64,000 bases of DNA from Methanolobus sediminis (GTDB lineage: Archaea > Halobacteriota > Methanosarcinia > Methanosarcinales > Methanosarcinaceae): contig NZ_CP133592.1 in the NCBI RefSeq assembly GCF_031312595.1, forward strand, positions 806,001-870,000, given 5' to 3'. Under the pieces are notes generated by a model, which was given only the letters and a program-made list of their open reading frames with translations, was not told the origin of the DNA and ran no database searches. The translations under genes were made by a program, and so were the position numbers. Of this stretch, positions 44,859-52,636 are shown one piece after another. Numbering within the stretch: position 1 is the stretch's first letter; the number at the start of each line of letters is the position of its first letter.

Positions 44859-45296
44859 ATGCCAAGACTAGCTATAGTATACCTTAGCACCCAGGGAAGT
44901 ACAAAAATGATGGCAGAAGCCATTGCTGAAGGTGCACGTGAAAAACATGTAGACGTTGATGTCAATAGTTTTTATGAATGGGACCCGGCAGAAGTTGCAA
45001 AATACGATGCCATATGCATAGGTTCGTCCACATTCTATTACACAATGCTTGAACCCATAGCTAAATTTCTGGACAAATTAATTGAGATAGGGATTGAAGG
45101 TAAATTGGGTGCAGCTTTCGGGTCTTACGGATGGAGCGGGGAAGCACCTGTATTAATTGCTGAAAAACTCAGAAAGGCTGGTGTAGAAGTAATTGACCCG
45201 GTATTAAGAATCCAGTACATACCAAATGAAAAAGATCTGGCTGAATGTATCAGACTTGGAAAAGACCTGGCTAAGAAAATGAAAAAGAAAGAGTGA
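44859..45296 (+). CDS. flavodoxin-like protein
   Basis: This 145-residue protein has the short-chain flavodoxin fold: phosphate loop LSTQGSTKMMAEA, ICIGSSTFYYTMLEP for the first isoalloxazine loop and AAFGSYGWSGEAP for the second. The sequence resembles the C-terminal flavodoxin domain of F420H2 oxidase (FprA) without the metallo-beta-lactamase part. It may carry electrons in place of ferredoxin. The ATG follows GGGGGTCAATAA. It is monocistronic between AT-rich spacers. Confidence 0.88.
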   Translation: MPRLAIVYLSTQGSTKMMAEAIAEGAREKHVDVDVNSFYEWDPAEVAKYDAICIGSSTFYYTMLEPIAKFLDKLIEIGIEGKLGAAFGSYGWSGEAPVLIAEKLRKAGVEVIDPVLRIQYIPNEKDLAECIRLGKDLAKKMKKKE

Positions 45297-45384
45297 TTTT
45301 ATCTAAGTCGTAAATGAGAGAAATATCCAAATAACCCTGAAAAGACAAATAGGCTTGATTTGATTTGGAATTTTCTTTAAAAAA

Positions 45385-45393
45385 CTATATATA
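45385..45393 (+). promoter_or_regulatory. TATA box of the histone gene
   Basis: CTATATATA, preceded by the A-rich TTTAAAAAA (BRE-like), lies 69-77 bp before the histone ATG and would give a leader of about 45-50 bases. Confidence 0.55.
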
Positions 45394-45461
45394 GGTTATT
45401 TTGCTAGTTGTTAGAGAATACTAAACCAGATTCAAAATATAATTCATATAAGAGGATATTT

Positions 45462-45674
45462 ATGACAATAATTCCGTTTGCACCTATTGAGAGAGTTATA
45501 AGAAATGCCGGAGCACAGAGAGTAAGCGAATCCGCAGGAATGGCACTCACCGACATACTTGAAGAATACGGTCTTGAGATCTCCAGGGAAGCTATCAAGC
45601 TCGCAGAACACGCTGGCAGAAAGACAGTGAAAGCTGAAGATATCAACCTTGCAAAAGATATGCTGGGAAAATAA
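45462..45674 (+). CDS. archaeal histone (HMf family)
   Basis: This 70-residue protein is a single histone fold: IPFAPIERVIRNAGAQRVSE, EEYGLEISREAIKLAEHAGR and KTVKAEDINLAKDML, with the RKTVKAEDI loop typical of archaeal histones that wrap DNA as dimers and larger stacks. The ATG at 45462 follows AGAGGAT and gives the normal 67-70-residue length; an upstream start in the same frame would add an implausible basic extension. It has its own promoter. Confidence 0.96.
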   Translation: MTIIPFAPIERVIRNAGAQRVSESAGMALTDILEEYGLEISREAIKLAEHAGRKTVKAEDINLAKDMLGK

Positions 45675-45756
45675 TCCCAGATATCCTACTTTTTAGTATC
45701 CATTATATTCTGGAATTCACCATTTTATTTTCATGGAAATCAGCATTGAGCATAGT

Positions 45757-46263
45757 TCAGCTGATGAGGTCTAACAGACCTATTCCGCCTAATGTAACAC
45801 TACTTACTATTACTCCTGCTATTAGTACTCCTGCAAGTATTGCCGGAAATGCATGACGGAACTTGATACCAAAAACAAATGCTGCAGCGCATCCGGTCCA
45901 CGCACCTGTAACAGGCAGCGGAACTGCAACAAAGAGCGTCAGGGCAAGTGTACCATATTTCTCAAATCTTTCCGAATGGTTACGTTGTGTTCTTCCGAAA
46001 AGCCATGAAAAGAATTTATCAAATAGGGAATAGCGGCGAAGATAAGTGGAAACCGGATCGAGGAACAGGAGTAAAGGAACAACAGGAAGCATGTTACCCA
46101 ATACTGCAAAAATGAATGCAGAAGCAGGACTCATATGGAACTCAAACAAAGCAATAGGAATTGCTCCCCTCAATTCAAATACCGGCAATGCACCGATTAC
46201 CATGGTTGCAAGCCAATGAGGAAAAGAGGAAAGTAAGCCTAGTACTGTTGCTTCAAGACTCAA
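45757..46263 (-). CDS. small multidrug-export family membrane protein (COG2426)
   Basis: This 168-residue protein fits PF06695: a motif VFELRGAIPIAL near residue 29, VPLLLFLDPVSTYLRR, a cytoplasmic loop, and LFVAVPLPVTGAWTGCAAAF. It has about four membrane segments. The transport role in the family name has little direct support; the proteins are related to DedA-like families. The start is a TTG that overlaps the rfcS stop (ATTGAG) and has AAGGA six bases upstream, so it is coupled to rfcS. Confidence 0.82.
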   Translation of the reverse strand: MSLEATVLGLLSSFPHWLATMVIGALPVFELRGAIPIALFEFHMSPASAFIFAVLGNMLPVVPLLLFLDPVSTYLRRYSLFDKFFSWLFGRTQRNHSERFEKYGTLALTLFVAVPLPVTGAWTGCAAAFVFGIKFRHAFPAILAGVLIAGVIVSSVTLGGIGLLDLIS

Positions 46264-47222
46264 TTACATTCCTTTCCTGATAATGCAAAGTGTGCCAGCA
46301 GACATTCAAGCTGTATTCTTTCATTGGCACCTTCTGTAAGCCTGAAATCAATCTCACCGATGACATCAATCAGTTCAACCATCTTCTTTTCAGGAATATC
46401 AACGTCAAACATAGCCCTGTATATCTGGCCCACAACGTCCTCTCCGGAAAGACCTTGCTCAAGCAAAAGACTGTCCAGGTGTTTTCTTGCAGCACTGAAG
46501 CTTCCTTCCAGAGCAGTCGTGATCAGTTCTTTCACCTGTTCCGGACGTGCTGTTGCAGTAATCTTGTATATTGCATCCTTGTGGATCGTATCAGCAATCA
46601 GAGCTGCTGCCTGGAGAGCATTGATAGCTTTTCGCATATCGCCCTGTGCAACATATTTGATAGCGTCCACACCATCGTCTGCAATATCCAGATTCTCATT
46701 ATTAGCCACAAATCTTACACGTTCTGCCACAGCTTCATCAGACAACGGACGGAACCTGTAGACTGCACATCTTGACTGGATAGGCTCAATAATCTTGGAT
46801 GAGTAATTGCATGACAGAATGAAACGACAGTTGTTTGTGTAACGTTCCATGGTACGCCTGAGCGCAGACTGCGCATCAGATGTTAAAGCATCTGCCTCAT
46901 CAAGGAAAATTATCTTGAAATCTGCACCGCCAATAGGTGTTGTTTTTGCAAAGTTCTTTATCTTTGTCCTGACAACATCAATTCCACGTTCATCAGAAGC
47001 ATTAAGCTCGGTGAAATTCTCACGCCATGATTCACCGAAAAGCTCACGTGCAATTGACACGGAAGTTGCGGTTTTTCCAACTCCGGGAGGACCTGAGAAC
47101 AAAAGATGTGGAAGGTTTCTCGTTTTGATGTACGATTTGAGCCTTTCTACAGTCTCTTTCTGGCCGACCACATCGTCAAGCTTAAAGGGCCTATACTTTT
47201 CAATCCATATCTCTTCTTTAAT
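46260..47222 (-). CDS. rfcS: replication factor C small subunit
   Basis: This protein of about 320 residues is the AAA+ clamp-loader small subunit that loads PCNA. It contains EEIWIEKYRPFKLDDVVGQ, Walker A GPPGVGKT, Walker B IIFLDEADALT, the SRC motif QSRCAVYRF and the sensor-1 LSCNYSSKI. No intein interrupts it. Start choice is odd: GGAGGG (47229-47234) lies six bases before an ATT codon at 47222, while the only longer option is a TTG at 47258 with no ribosome-binding site. I give the ATT start; the reading frame is certain and the first residue is not. Confidence 0.9.
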   Translation of the reverse strand: MKEEIWIEKYRPFKLDDVVGQKETVERLKSYIKTRNLPHLLFSGPPGVGKTATSVSIARELFGESWRENFTELNASDERGIDVVRTKIKNFAKTTPIGGADFKIIFLDEADALTSDAQSALRRTMERYTNNCRFILSCNYSSKIIEPIQSRCAVYRFRPLSDEAVAERVRFVANNENLDIADDGVDAIKYVAQGDMRKAINALQAAALIADTIHKDAIYKITATARPEQVKELITTALEGSFSAARKHLDSLLLEQGLSGEDVVGQIYRAMFDVDIPEKKMVELIDVIGEIDFRLTEGANERIQLECLLAHFALSGKECN

Positions 47223-47292
47223 TTCAAACCCTCCGCATAAAAGTGTACATTCCTGCAATAATAGGAAGATGTAGTTTTTTAAGTTTTCGTAA

Positions 47293-47334
47293 TAAAAAAA
47301 AGATGAGCAGGATTATGCCGGATAGCATCCTGCT
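47293..47334 (-). terminator. rho-independent-like terminator of the rnf operon
   Basis: On the minus strand AGCAGGATGC and its near-perfect partner GCATAATCCTGCT form a long stem, followed by CATCTTTTTTTTATT. It lies 18 bp past the DUF4870 gene and should end the rnf transcript. Confidence 0.65.
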
Positions 47335-47351
47335 AATTCGTATTTCTGATT

Positions 47352-47684
47352 TTACTGGTAAATAAGCTTGTAAGCGTAACTGCCCACAACAGGGATCTTG
47401 AGCATTGTACCCTTAAGTGCCATTATAACAAGCACCAGTATGAAGAACAATGAACCGAATCCAAGGAAATCGGCTATGATCCAGCCAACATATGGTATCC
47501 ATCCCACTATAAAGATGATAAGTGAAAGTGGGAGGAATATCAGCAGTGACTGCATTGCATGGAACCTGACAAACTTGTTGTCCGGCTCAATGAGCAGGAA
47601 GATTATCCCTGTGATCCAGAATCCTACATAACTAAGGGCTGCTACGATATTTTCGTTCAGACCAACCTTTGTCTTATATGTCAT
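47352..47684 (-). CDS. DUF4870 family membrane protein at end of rnf operon
   Basis: This 110-residue protein has three to four membrane segments and the DUF4870/Tic20-like marks LSYVGFWITGIIFLLIEPDN and FVRFHAMQSLLIF. In Methanosarcina acetivorans a small membrane protein gene also ends the rnf cluster, so this may be its counterpart. It begins 4 bp after the rnfB stop, so it is part of the operon. Its function is unknown; a role in assembly of the complex is only a guess from position. Confidence 0.8.
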   Translation of the reverse strand: MTYKTKVGLNENIVAALSYVGFWITGIIFLLIEPDNKFVRFHAMQSLLIFLPLSLIIFIVGWIPYVGWIIADFLGFGSLFFILVLVIMALKGTMLKIPVVGSYAYKLIYQ

Positions 47685-47688
47685 ATGA

Positions 47689-48489
47689 TCACCTGATTGA
47701 AATTGTGTTCTGTGGACATTTCTCTACACACAATCCACATGCAGTACATTTCTCCTGATCGATCTCCGCAAGGAAATTAGTTACCTTGATGGCTTCCTCA
47801 GGACAGCTCTTCTCACATATCTTACATCCGATACAACCAACGGTACAGGATTCCTTTACTGCCTTTCCTTTGTCGTGTGACATACAGAGTACATGTACCT
47901 TTTCAGATTCCTTTGCAAACACAAGTATGTCATTCGGACATGATGCGATACAGAGTCCACAGCTTGTACAGAGGTTCTTGTTTACATGTGGCAGGCGGTC
48001 CTCACCAATGGAAAGAGCACTGAAAGGACATGCACGTACACAGGTACCTCTGCCCATACATCCGTAATTACAGCCTTTTTCACCGTCTGACAGCATCATA
48101 ACTGCCTTACAGTCTTCAAAGCCAACATACTCGAAACGATCTACACAATTAAGGCCACCGTTACATCTGACGAATGGATACTGTTCCTCACCTTCTGCAA
48201 CTTCCTGTCCAACAATGCCACCAATTTCCTTGGCAACATCAAAACCACCTACTGGACAACCGTTGATTGGCGCACCTTCATTGACAACACGTTCTGCAAA
48301 GTCTGCACAACCTGCATAACCACAGGCACCACAGTTAGCCCCAGGAAGAACTTCAACAATCTCATCAACCAGAGGATTTGTCTCTACCTTGAATTTCTTA
48401 GATGCCACTACAAGCATGACACCAACAGCCAGTCCAAGACCTCCAAGGATGGCTGTGGCCTTTACAAGTAAAGTTACCAGTTCGCTCAT
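47689..48489 (-). CDS. rnfB: Rnf complex subunit RnfB
   Basis: This 266-residue subunit has one N-terminal membrane helix (about residues 5-25), a four-cysteine domain (GANCGACGYAGCADF, residues about 48-62, plus a later Cys) and a ferredoxin part with four [4Fe-4S] motifs: CNYGCMGRGTCVRACP, CTSCGLCIASCP, CIGCKICEKSCP and CTACGLCVEKCP. It accepts electrons from reduced ferredoxin and passes them into the complex. It overlaps rnfA by 4 bp. The order rnfC-D-G-E-A-B matches that of M. acetivorans. Confidence 0.95.
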   Translation of the reverse strand: MSELVTLLVKATAILGGLGLAVGVMLVVASKKFKVETNPLVDEIVEVLPGANCGACGYAGCADFAERVVNEGAPINGCPVGGFDVAKEIGGIVGQEVAEGEEQYPFVRCNGGLNCVDRFEYVGFEDCKAVMMLSDGEKGCNYGCMGRGTCVRACPFSALSIGEDRLPHVNKNLCTSCGLCIASCPNDILVFAKESEKVHVLCMSHDKGKAVKESCTVGCIGCKICEKSCPEEAIKVTNFLAEIDQEKCTACGLCVEKCPQNTISIR

Positions 48490-49082
48490 ATTGGAATCAC
48501 CCAGAAGTAGTTAACAAAAGCCATAGAAAGCATCAGTGCTATGAAAAATGCCTGTGGAAGTCCTCTAATTGCTGAAGGTACGTTCACAAATGTAGAACGT
48601 TCCCTAATACCGGCCATCATTAGCATAACAATAGTGTATCCAAGACCTGCTGAGGTACCGAATACGACACTCTGTGCAAAGTTGTAACCTGCATTCTCAT
48701 TCAGGATTACAGCACCCAGCACCGCACAGTTTGTAGTAATGAGCGGGAGATAGATACCAAGTGACCTGTATAGAGAAGGTATATTTTTCCTTACAACGAA
48801 CTCTACCAGCTGTACTAGTGCTGCAATAACAACAATGAAACTGATAAGGTCAAGGAATTCCATCTTTGTCGGAACCAGAATATAAGTGTAGAGCAGATAC
48901 GACACAGTTGATGCCATTGCCATGACGAAAACGACAGCTCCTGACATTCCTGCAGCACTTTTAATATCTTTGGTCACACCCACAAAGGAGCATAATCCAA
49001 GGAACTGGATCAACAGGAAGTTCTTAATGAACAGACCATCCATAAAGATTGAGAATAATGCATCTTCTGCCATTTTAACCAC
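48486..49082 (-). CDS. rnfA: Rnf complex subunit RnfA
   Basis: This 198-residue integral membrane subunit has six predicted helices. The segments NFLLIQFLGLCSFVGVTKDI and ITTNCAVLGAVILNENAGYN are characteristic of RnfA/NqrE, including the cysteines (SLCSF-type and TNCAVLG) that hold the membrane [2Fe-2S] cluster shared with RnfE. It forms the ion/electron path with RnfE. It overlaps rnfE by 8 bp and rnfB by 4 bp. Confidence 0.94.
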   Translation of the reverse strand: MVKMAEDALFSIFMDGLFIKNFLLIQFLGLCSFVGVTKDIKSAAGMSGAVVFVMAMASTVSYLLYTYILVPTKMEFLDLISFIVVIAALVQLVEFVVRKNIPSLYRSLGIYLPLITTNCAVLGAVILNENAGYNFAQSVVFGTSAGLGYTIVMLMMAGIRERSTFVNVPSAIRGLPQAFFIALMLSMAFVNYFWVIPI

Positions 49083-49689
49083 CCTTTGCCATCTTCTTTT
49101 CTTTCTGATAGTTCACAATTCCCATCAATGCTCCGATGGTCAGGAAAGCACCCGGTGCCAATATCATTGTGGTTATTGAAGGATTGACCGGCAAGTTGAT
49201 CAGAGTATAACCAAAGGTCACTATCTGACCAGTACCAAGAAGTTCCCTTATGCCACCGATTAGCATTAGTACAAGCAGGAAACCTGTTGATGTACCAAGA
49301 CCATCTATGAATGAGTAGAAGACATTATTCTTATTTGCATAAGCTTCTGCACGTCCGATAATGATACAGTTTACGACGATGAGAGGTATGAAAACACCTA
49401 ACGCCGCATACATCGACGGCGAATACGCTTCCATTATCATATCTACTATAGACACGAAAGTCGCAATGATTATGATGAATATTGGAAGTCTCACTGTCGC
49501 AGGAATCAGTTTCCTCAGGGATGAGACCAGCATATTCGAACATACAAGTACAAATGCAGTACCTGCAGCCATACCTATGGCGTTTTCCACCGATGTGGTT
49601 ACTGCCAGTGTAGGACAAAGACCCAGGACAAGGCCGAAGGTCGGGTTGTCCCTTGTAATACCACGTATAAATTCACTTAAAGGATCCAT
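49075..49689 (-). CDS. rnfE: Rnf complex subunit RnfE
   Basis: This 204-residue membrane subunit is homologous to RnfA (inverted topology). Key segments are NPTFGLVLGLCPTLAVTTSV and PLIVVNCIIIGRAEAYA, which carry the paired cysteines for the shared [2Fe-2S] cluster. I chose the ATG at 49689, with GAGGAGTG upstream, over one eight codons earlier, because it matches the family N-terminus (MDPLSEFIRGI). It lies four bases after rnfG. Confidence 0.94.
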   Translation of the reverse strand: MDPLSEFIRGITRDNPTFGLVLGLCPTLAVTTSVENAIGMAAGTAFVLVCSNMLVSSLRKLIPATVRLPIFIIIIATFVSIVDMIMEAYSPSMYAALGVFIPLIVVNCIIIGRAEAYANKNNVFYSFIDGLGTSTGFLLVLMLIGGIRELLGTGQIVTFGYTLINLPVNPSITTMILAPGAFLTIGALMGIVNYQKEKKMAKGG

Positions 49690-49693
49690 AATA

Positions 49694-50263
49694 TCACTCC
49701 TCTGCCCCTTCAATTTCAGTTATTTTTGTATTCAAGGCATCTACTACCGCTCTTGAAGATATCGTTGCACCAGTTATTGCATCAATTGCTCCACCATCTT
49801 TGGAGAGACTTAGTGAAGCTAGAGGAACATCAATGAACTGAGACTGGAAATCGTCATTCACGATCTTAGCACCCAGTCCTGGAGTCTCTGAATGGCTTAG
49901 AACGTCCATTCCAAATACATAGGAGAACGTGGAGTCTACAGCTCCTGCAACAACTATCATTCCCTGTGCTCCGGTCTGAGTCTGGAAGAATGCATATCCA
50001 ATTATACTACCCGAAGAATCAAGCGCACGGTAATAGAGAATGACAGGATTACCCTCTTCATCAAGTGCATCACTATAGACAGGATCAAAACTGGCGGCAT
50101 CAGAAATAAGTCCTGCCAATATCTCGGTTTTGGCATTGGCCTCATTGATCTTGAGCTGAGCACTTGTTGGCATATAAGTAAGACCTAACAAAAGAGCTGC
50201 TACAACAGATATTATCACAATTTTTGCGATTATTATAGCGGTTTCTTTATTGGATTCACTCAT
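49694..50263 (-). CDS. rnfG: Rnf complex subunit RnfG (covalent FMN)
   Basis: This 189-residue subunit has one N-terminal membrane helix (residues 9-29) and an extracytoplasmic FMN-binding domain. The flavinylation motif DAITGATISS places the acceptor threonine at Thr167; it corresponds to the SGAT site modified by ApbE, whose gene is divergent at 54.6 kb. It passes electrons between RnfD and MmcA outside the membrane. It overlaps rnfD by 8 bp. Confidence 0.94.
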   Translation of the reverse strand: MSESNKETAIIIAKIVIISVVAALLLGLTYMPTSAQLKINEANAKTEILAGLISDAASFDPVYSDALDEEGNPVILYYRALDSSGSIIGYAFFQTQTGAQGMIVVAGAVDSTFSYVFGMDVLSHSETPGLGAKIVNDDFQSQFIDVPLASLSLSKDGGAIDAITGATISSRAVVDALNTKITEIEGAEE

Positions 50264-51272
50264 TGTTGACCACCTCGAACTTCAAAGATGATGGGATCTT
50301 ATCCATTACACGCCTGTATGCTTTTTCTGCACATGACATTGTACCGAATGATGCAGGCATTGTGTTCATTTCAATAAATGATGCAACACAGTTTGCAAGG
50401 AATATACCATATATCAATCCATCAACGTAGTTAGCGAAGTAACCATAGATGAAGACAAGTAAACCACATGTAATTCCGTAAACAATACGTCCTTTCTTGG
50501 TCACAGGAGATGTTGCAGTGTCCGTTGCCAGGAAGAGTATTCCGAAGAAGACGATTCCTATCATTGAATATGAAAGCTCAGGACTTGGACTGAGCAGTGC
50601 AAACATCTGTGACATGTACATCAATGGATTCAGACTACCTTCATGAACAAGAGCCATTACACCTGATACGAAAAGCAGTGTCTGTGGCAATATTATCATT
50701 GTTGCAAAAAATGCAAGCGGAACTCTCCAGTCAATATATCTCTTGTAGATAAGATAGACACCACCAATAAGCAGTATTGGGGAAACGCCCACCATAAGAC
50801 CTGCACCATGCTCAAGTATAAGATCAGAGAACTGACCGATATGAGGAATAGATGCAGGAGTCATATAAGATGCCCAGGCACTCCTTGTAAAGATCCATGC
50901 AACAAGAACCGGATTGAATATGTAAGAACCAATGCCTCCGAACACGTGTTTACCAATGGTTATTGCAAAGAATGCTGCAAAAATTGGTATCCATATAGGA
51001 GCTTCCGGCGGGATAAGTAATGCCAGCATGAGTCCCAGCATGGCAGCATGGCCATCGCCAATTGTTATTTTTTGCTTGAAAATTGTCTGTATGGCAAACT
51101 CAGTAACCACAGCAGTCACCACTGAAGCAACAATAATACCAAGGGCAGGAATGCCAAAGAAGTATATTGCTGCAAGACAAAGCGGAAGCAGAGCAATTAT
51201 CTTGCTAAAGTTTAATGTCTTGAAATCTAATTTTGTTTTCTTATGAGGAGGAGCTGAAATTGTATATGTCAT
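50256..51272 (-). CDS. rnfD: Rnf complex subunit RnfD (covalent FMN)
   Basis: This 338-residue membrane subunit has about ten helices and the second ApbE target motif, FLATDTATSPV, with acceptor Thr254. GDGHAAMLGLMLALLIPP and GGIGSYIFNPVLVAW are also typical of RnfD/NqrB. It helps build the ion-translocating channel. It begins 2 bp after rnfC. Confidence 0.94.
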   Translation of the reverse strand: MTYTISAPPHKKTKLDFKTLNFSKIIALLPLCLAAIYFFGIPALGIIVASVVTAVVTEFAIQTIFKQKITIGDGHAAMLGLMLALLIPPEAPIWIPIFAAFFAITIGKHVFGGIGSYIFNPVLVAWIFTRSAWASYMTPASIPHIGQFSDLILEHGAGLMVGVSPILLIGGVYLIYKRYIDWRVPLAFFATMIILPQTLLFVSGVMALVHEGSLNPLMYMSQMFALLSPSPELSYSMIGIVFFGILFLATDTATSPVTKKGRIVYGITCGLLVFIYGYFANYVDGLIYGIFLANCVASFIEMNTMPASFGTMSCAEKAYRRVMDKIPSSLKFEVVNNE

Positions 51273-51274
51273 TT

Positions 51275-52624
51275 TTACTCACCTCCACAGCCACATCCAA
51301 CTTTAAGATTGGATGACTCTTTTTCAGGTAAGTCTTCGTATGCCATCTCAATTGCATCCTTTGCATACCTGATAAGCTGTAATATTGGAATCTTGGAAGG
51401 ACAGACTGCTGCACAGTCACCACATTCAATGCAGTTCTCAACGTGTATCTGTCTGCTTTCGTCAAAGCGACCCTGGTCTGCCATTACAGCAAGGCGGCTT
51501 GGTATAAGTTCTACAGGACAGACATCCACACAGCGTGCGCAGTGGATACATTCTATTGCTTCATCCCTGATAACCTCTTCTGGTTTCTGGATGGTTATTC
51601 TGGTAGTTCCTTTTGTTACAGGAACCTGATCAGTATATTGTGCCACACCAGTCCTTACTCCATTGGCAATGATCTTACCAATTGCGCCAGTGTAACCGTA
51701 TGAATCAATAACATCCTTGAATGGTGTTCCGATTCTTACAAGAATATATTCCATCTTGTTAGAAACACCTTCAACTGAAACAACAGTATCATAGAATGGA
51801 ACACCGGTTTGAACTGCATCATAAAGTGCTTTTGCAGATTTGATTCCACAAACAGCAACTCCTACATCTGTTGGATCACAGCCGATTTTGACCTTTCTTC
51901 CTGTTACTCTGTAAGTGAAGAAATTAAGGATCTTTTTACCAAAGATACGCTCCTGGGAAACAATAACAATGTCTGAATTCTGCTCATTGAAATAGTAGCC
52001 TACATTGCGGCTTCCGATAAGAGGAGCTACTTTTAGCTTCTTTTTGTTAACTTCAATTCCTTCAAATGCATCGATTGATTCCTTATCATCAGTCCTCAAT
52101 ACGATAGCACCTTTCTTAGCGCCTGCTGCCTTCATAAGAAGTTTTAAGGCATCTAGCATCTGGGAAGCATAATCTCCAGGAGTCTTGAAAGTACCACCGA
52201 TCCATTCGGATGATGTTGCATTGATAAGTACAGTATCGATCTTCTTACCCTTTGGTCTTAGGACTGTGTGGGTTGGTATTCCGTAGTGTTCTACTATACC
52301 TGATTCCTTAATGAACTTTGCAAGCTGATCCGGCTTTACATCCTTGCATGCTGAAAATGCAACACTTTCATTGCTGTCTTCAGGCTGGATGATAACACTC
52401 ATCACCTTGTTGCCATCCGGATGAGCTGCCTCTTCTATGGCAATGACCTCACCACAGACACTTGAGTGAACTGCAGAAGATTGATATTCAGCACTTTCAC
52501 CTATTTTCTGTCCAATGAGAACCCTGTCACCTTTCTTCACAAGGGGTTCACAGACAGCACCCCTGTGCTGCCTGAGCGGAATAATGATCTTTTCCGGTAA
52601 TGTATCTAATTTCTTGATTTCCAC
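51275..52624 (-). CDS. rnfC: Rnf complex subunit RnfC
   Basis: This 449-residue peripheral subunit starts with an RnfC barrel-sandwich hybrid (IPLRQHRGAVCEPLVKKGDRV), continues with an alpha/beta middle, a SLBB segment and two [4Fe-4S] motifs near the C-terminus (CIHCARCVDVCP and CIECGDCAAVCP). A terminal GCGCGGE tail adds two more cysteines. Bacterial RnfC has a flavin- and NADH-binding Rossmann site; the methanogen version lacks the clear GxGGAGFP loop, in keeping with ferredoxin rather than NADH as donor. It follows mmcA by 12 bp. Confidence 0.92.
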   Translation of the reverse strand: MEIKKLDTLPEKIIIPLRQHRGAVCEPLVKKGDRVLIGQKIGESAEYQSSAVHSSVCGEVIAIEEAAHPDGNKVMSVIIQPEDSNESVAFSACKDVKPDQLAKFIKESGIVEHYGIPTHTVLRPKGKKIDTVLINATSSEWIGGTFKTPGDYASQMLDALKLLMKAAGAKKGAIVLRTDDKESIDAFEGIEVNKKKLKVAPLIGSRNVGYYFNEQNSDIVIVSQERIFGKKILNFFTYRVTGRKVKIGCDPTDVGVAVCGIKSAKALYDAVQTGVPFYDTVVSVEGVSNKMEYILVRIGTPFKDVIDSYGYTGAIGKIIANGVRTGVAQYTDQVPVTKGTTRITIQKPEEVIRDEAIECIHCARCVDVCPVELIPSRLAVMADQGRFDESRQIHVENCIECGDCAAVCPSKIPILQLIRYAKDAIEMAYEDLPEKESSNLKVGCGCGGE

Positions 52625-52636
52625 ATTATCAACTCC

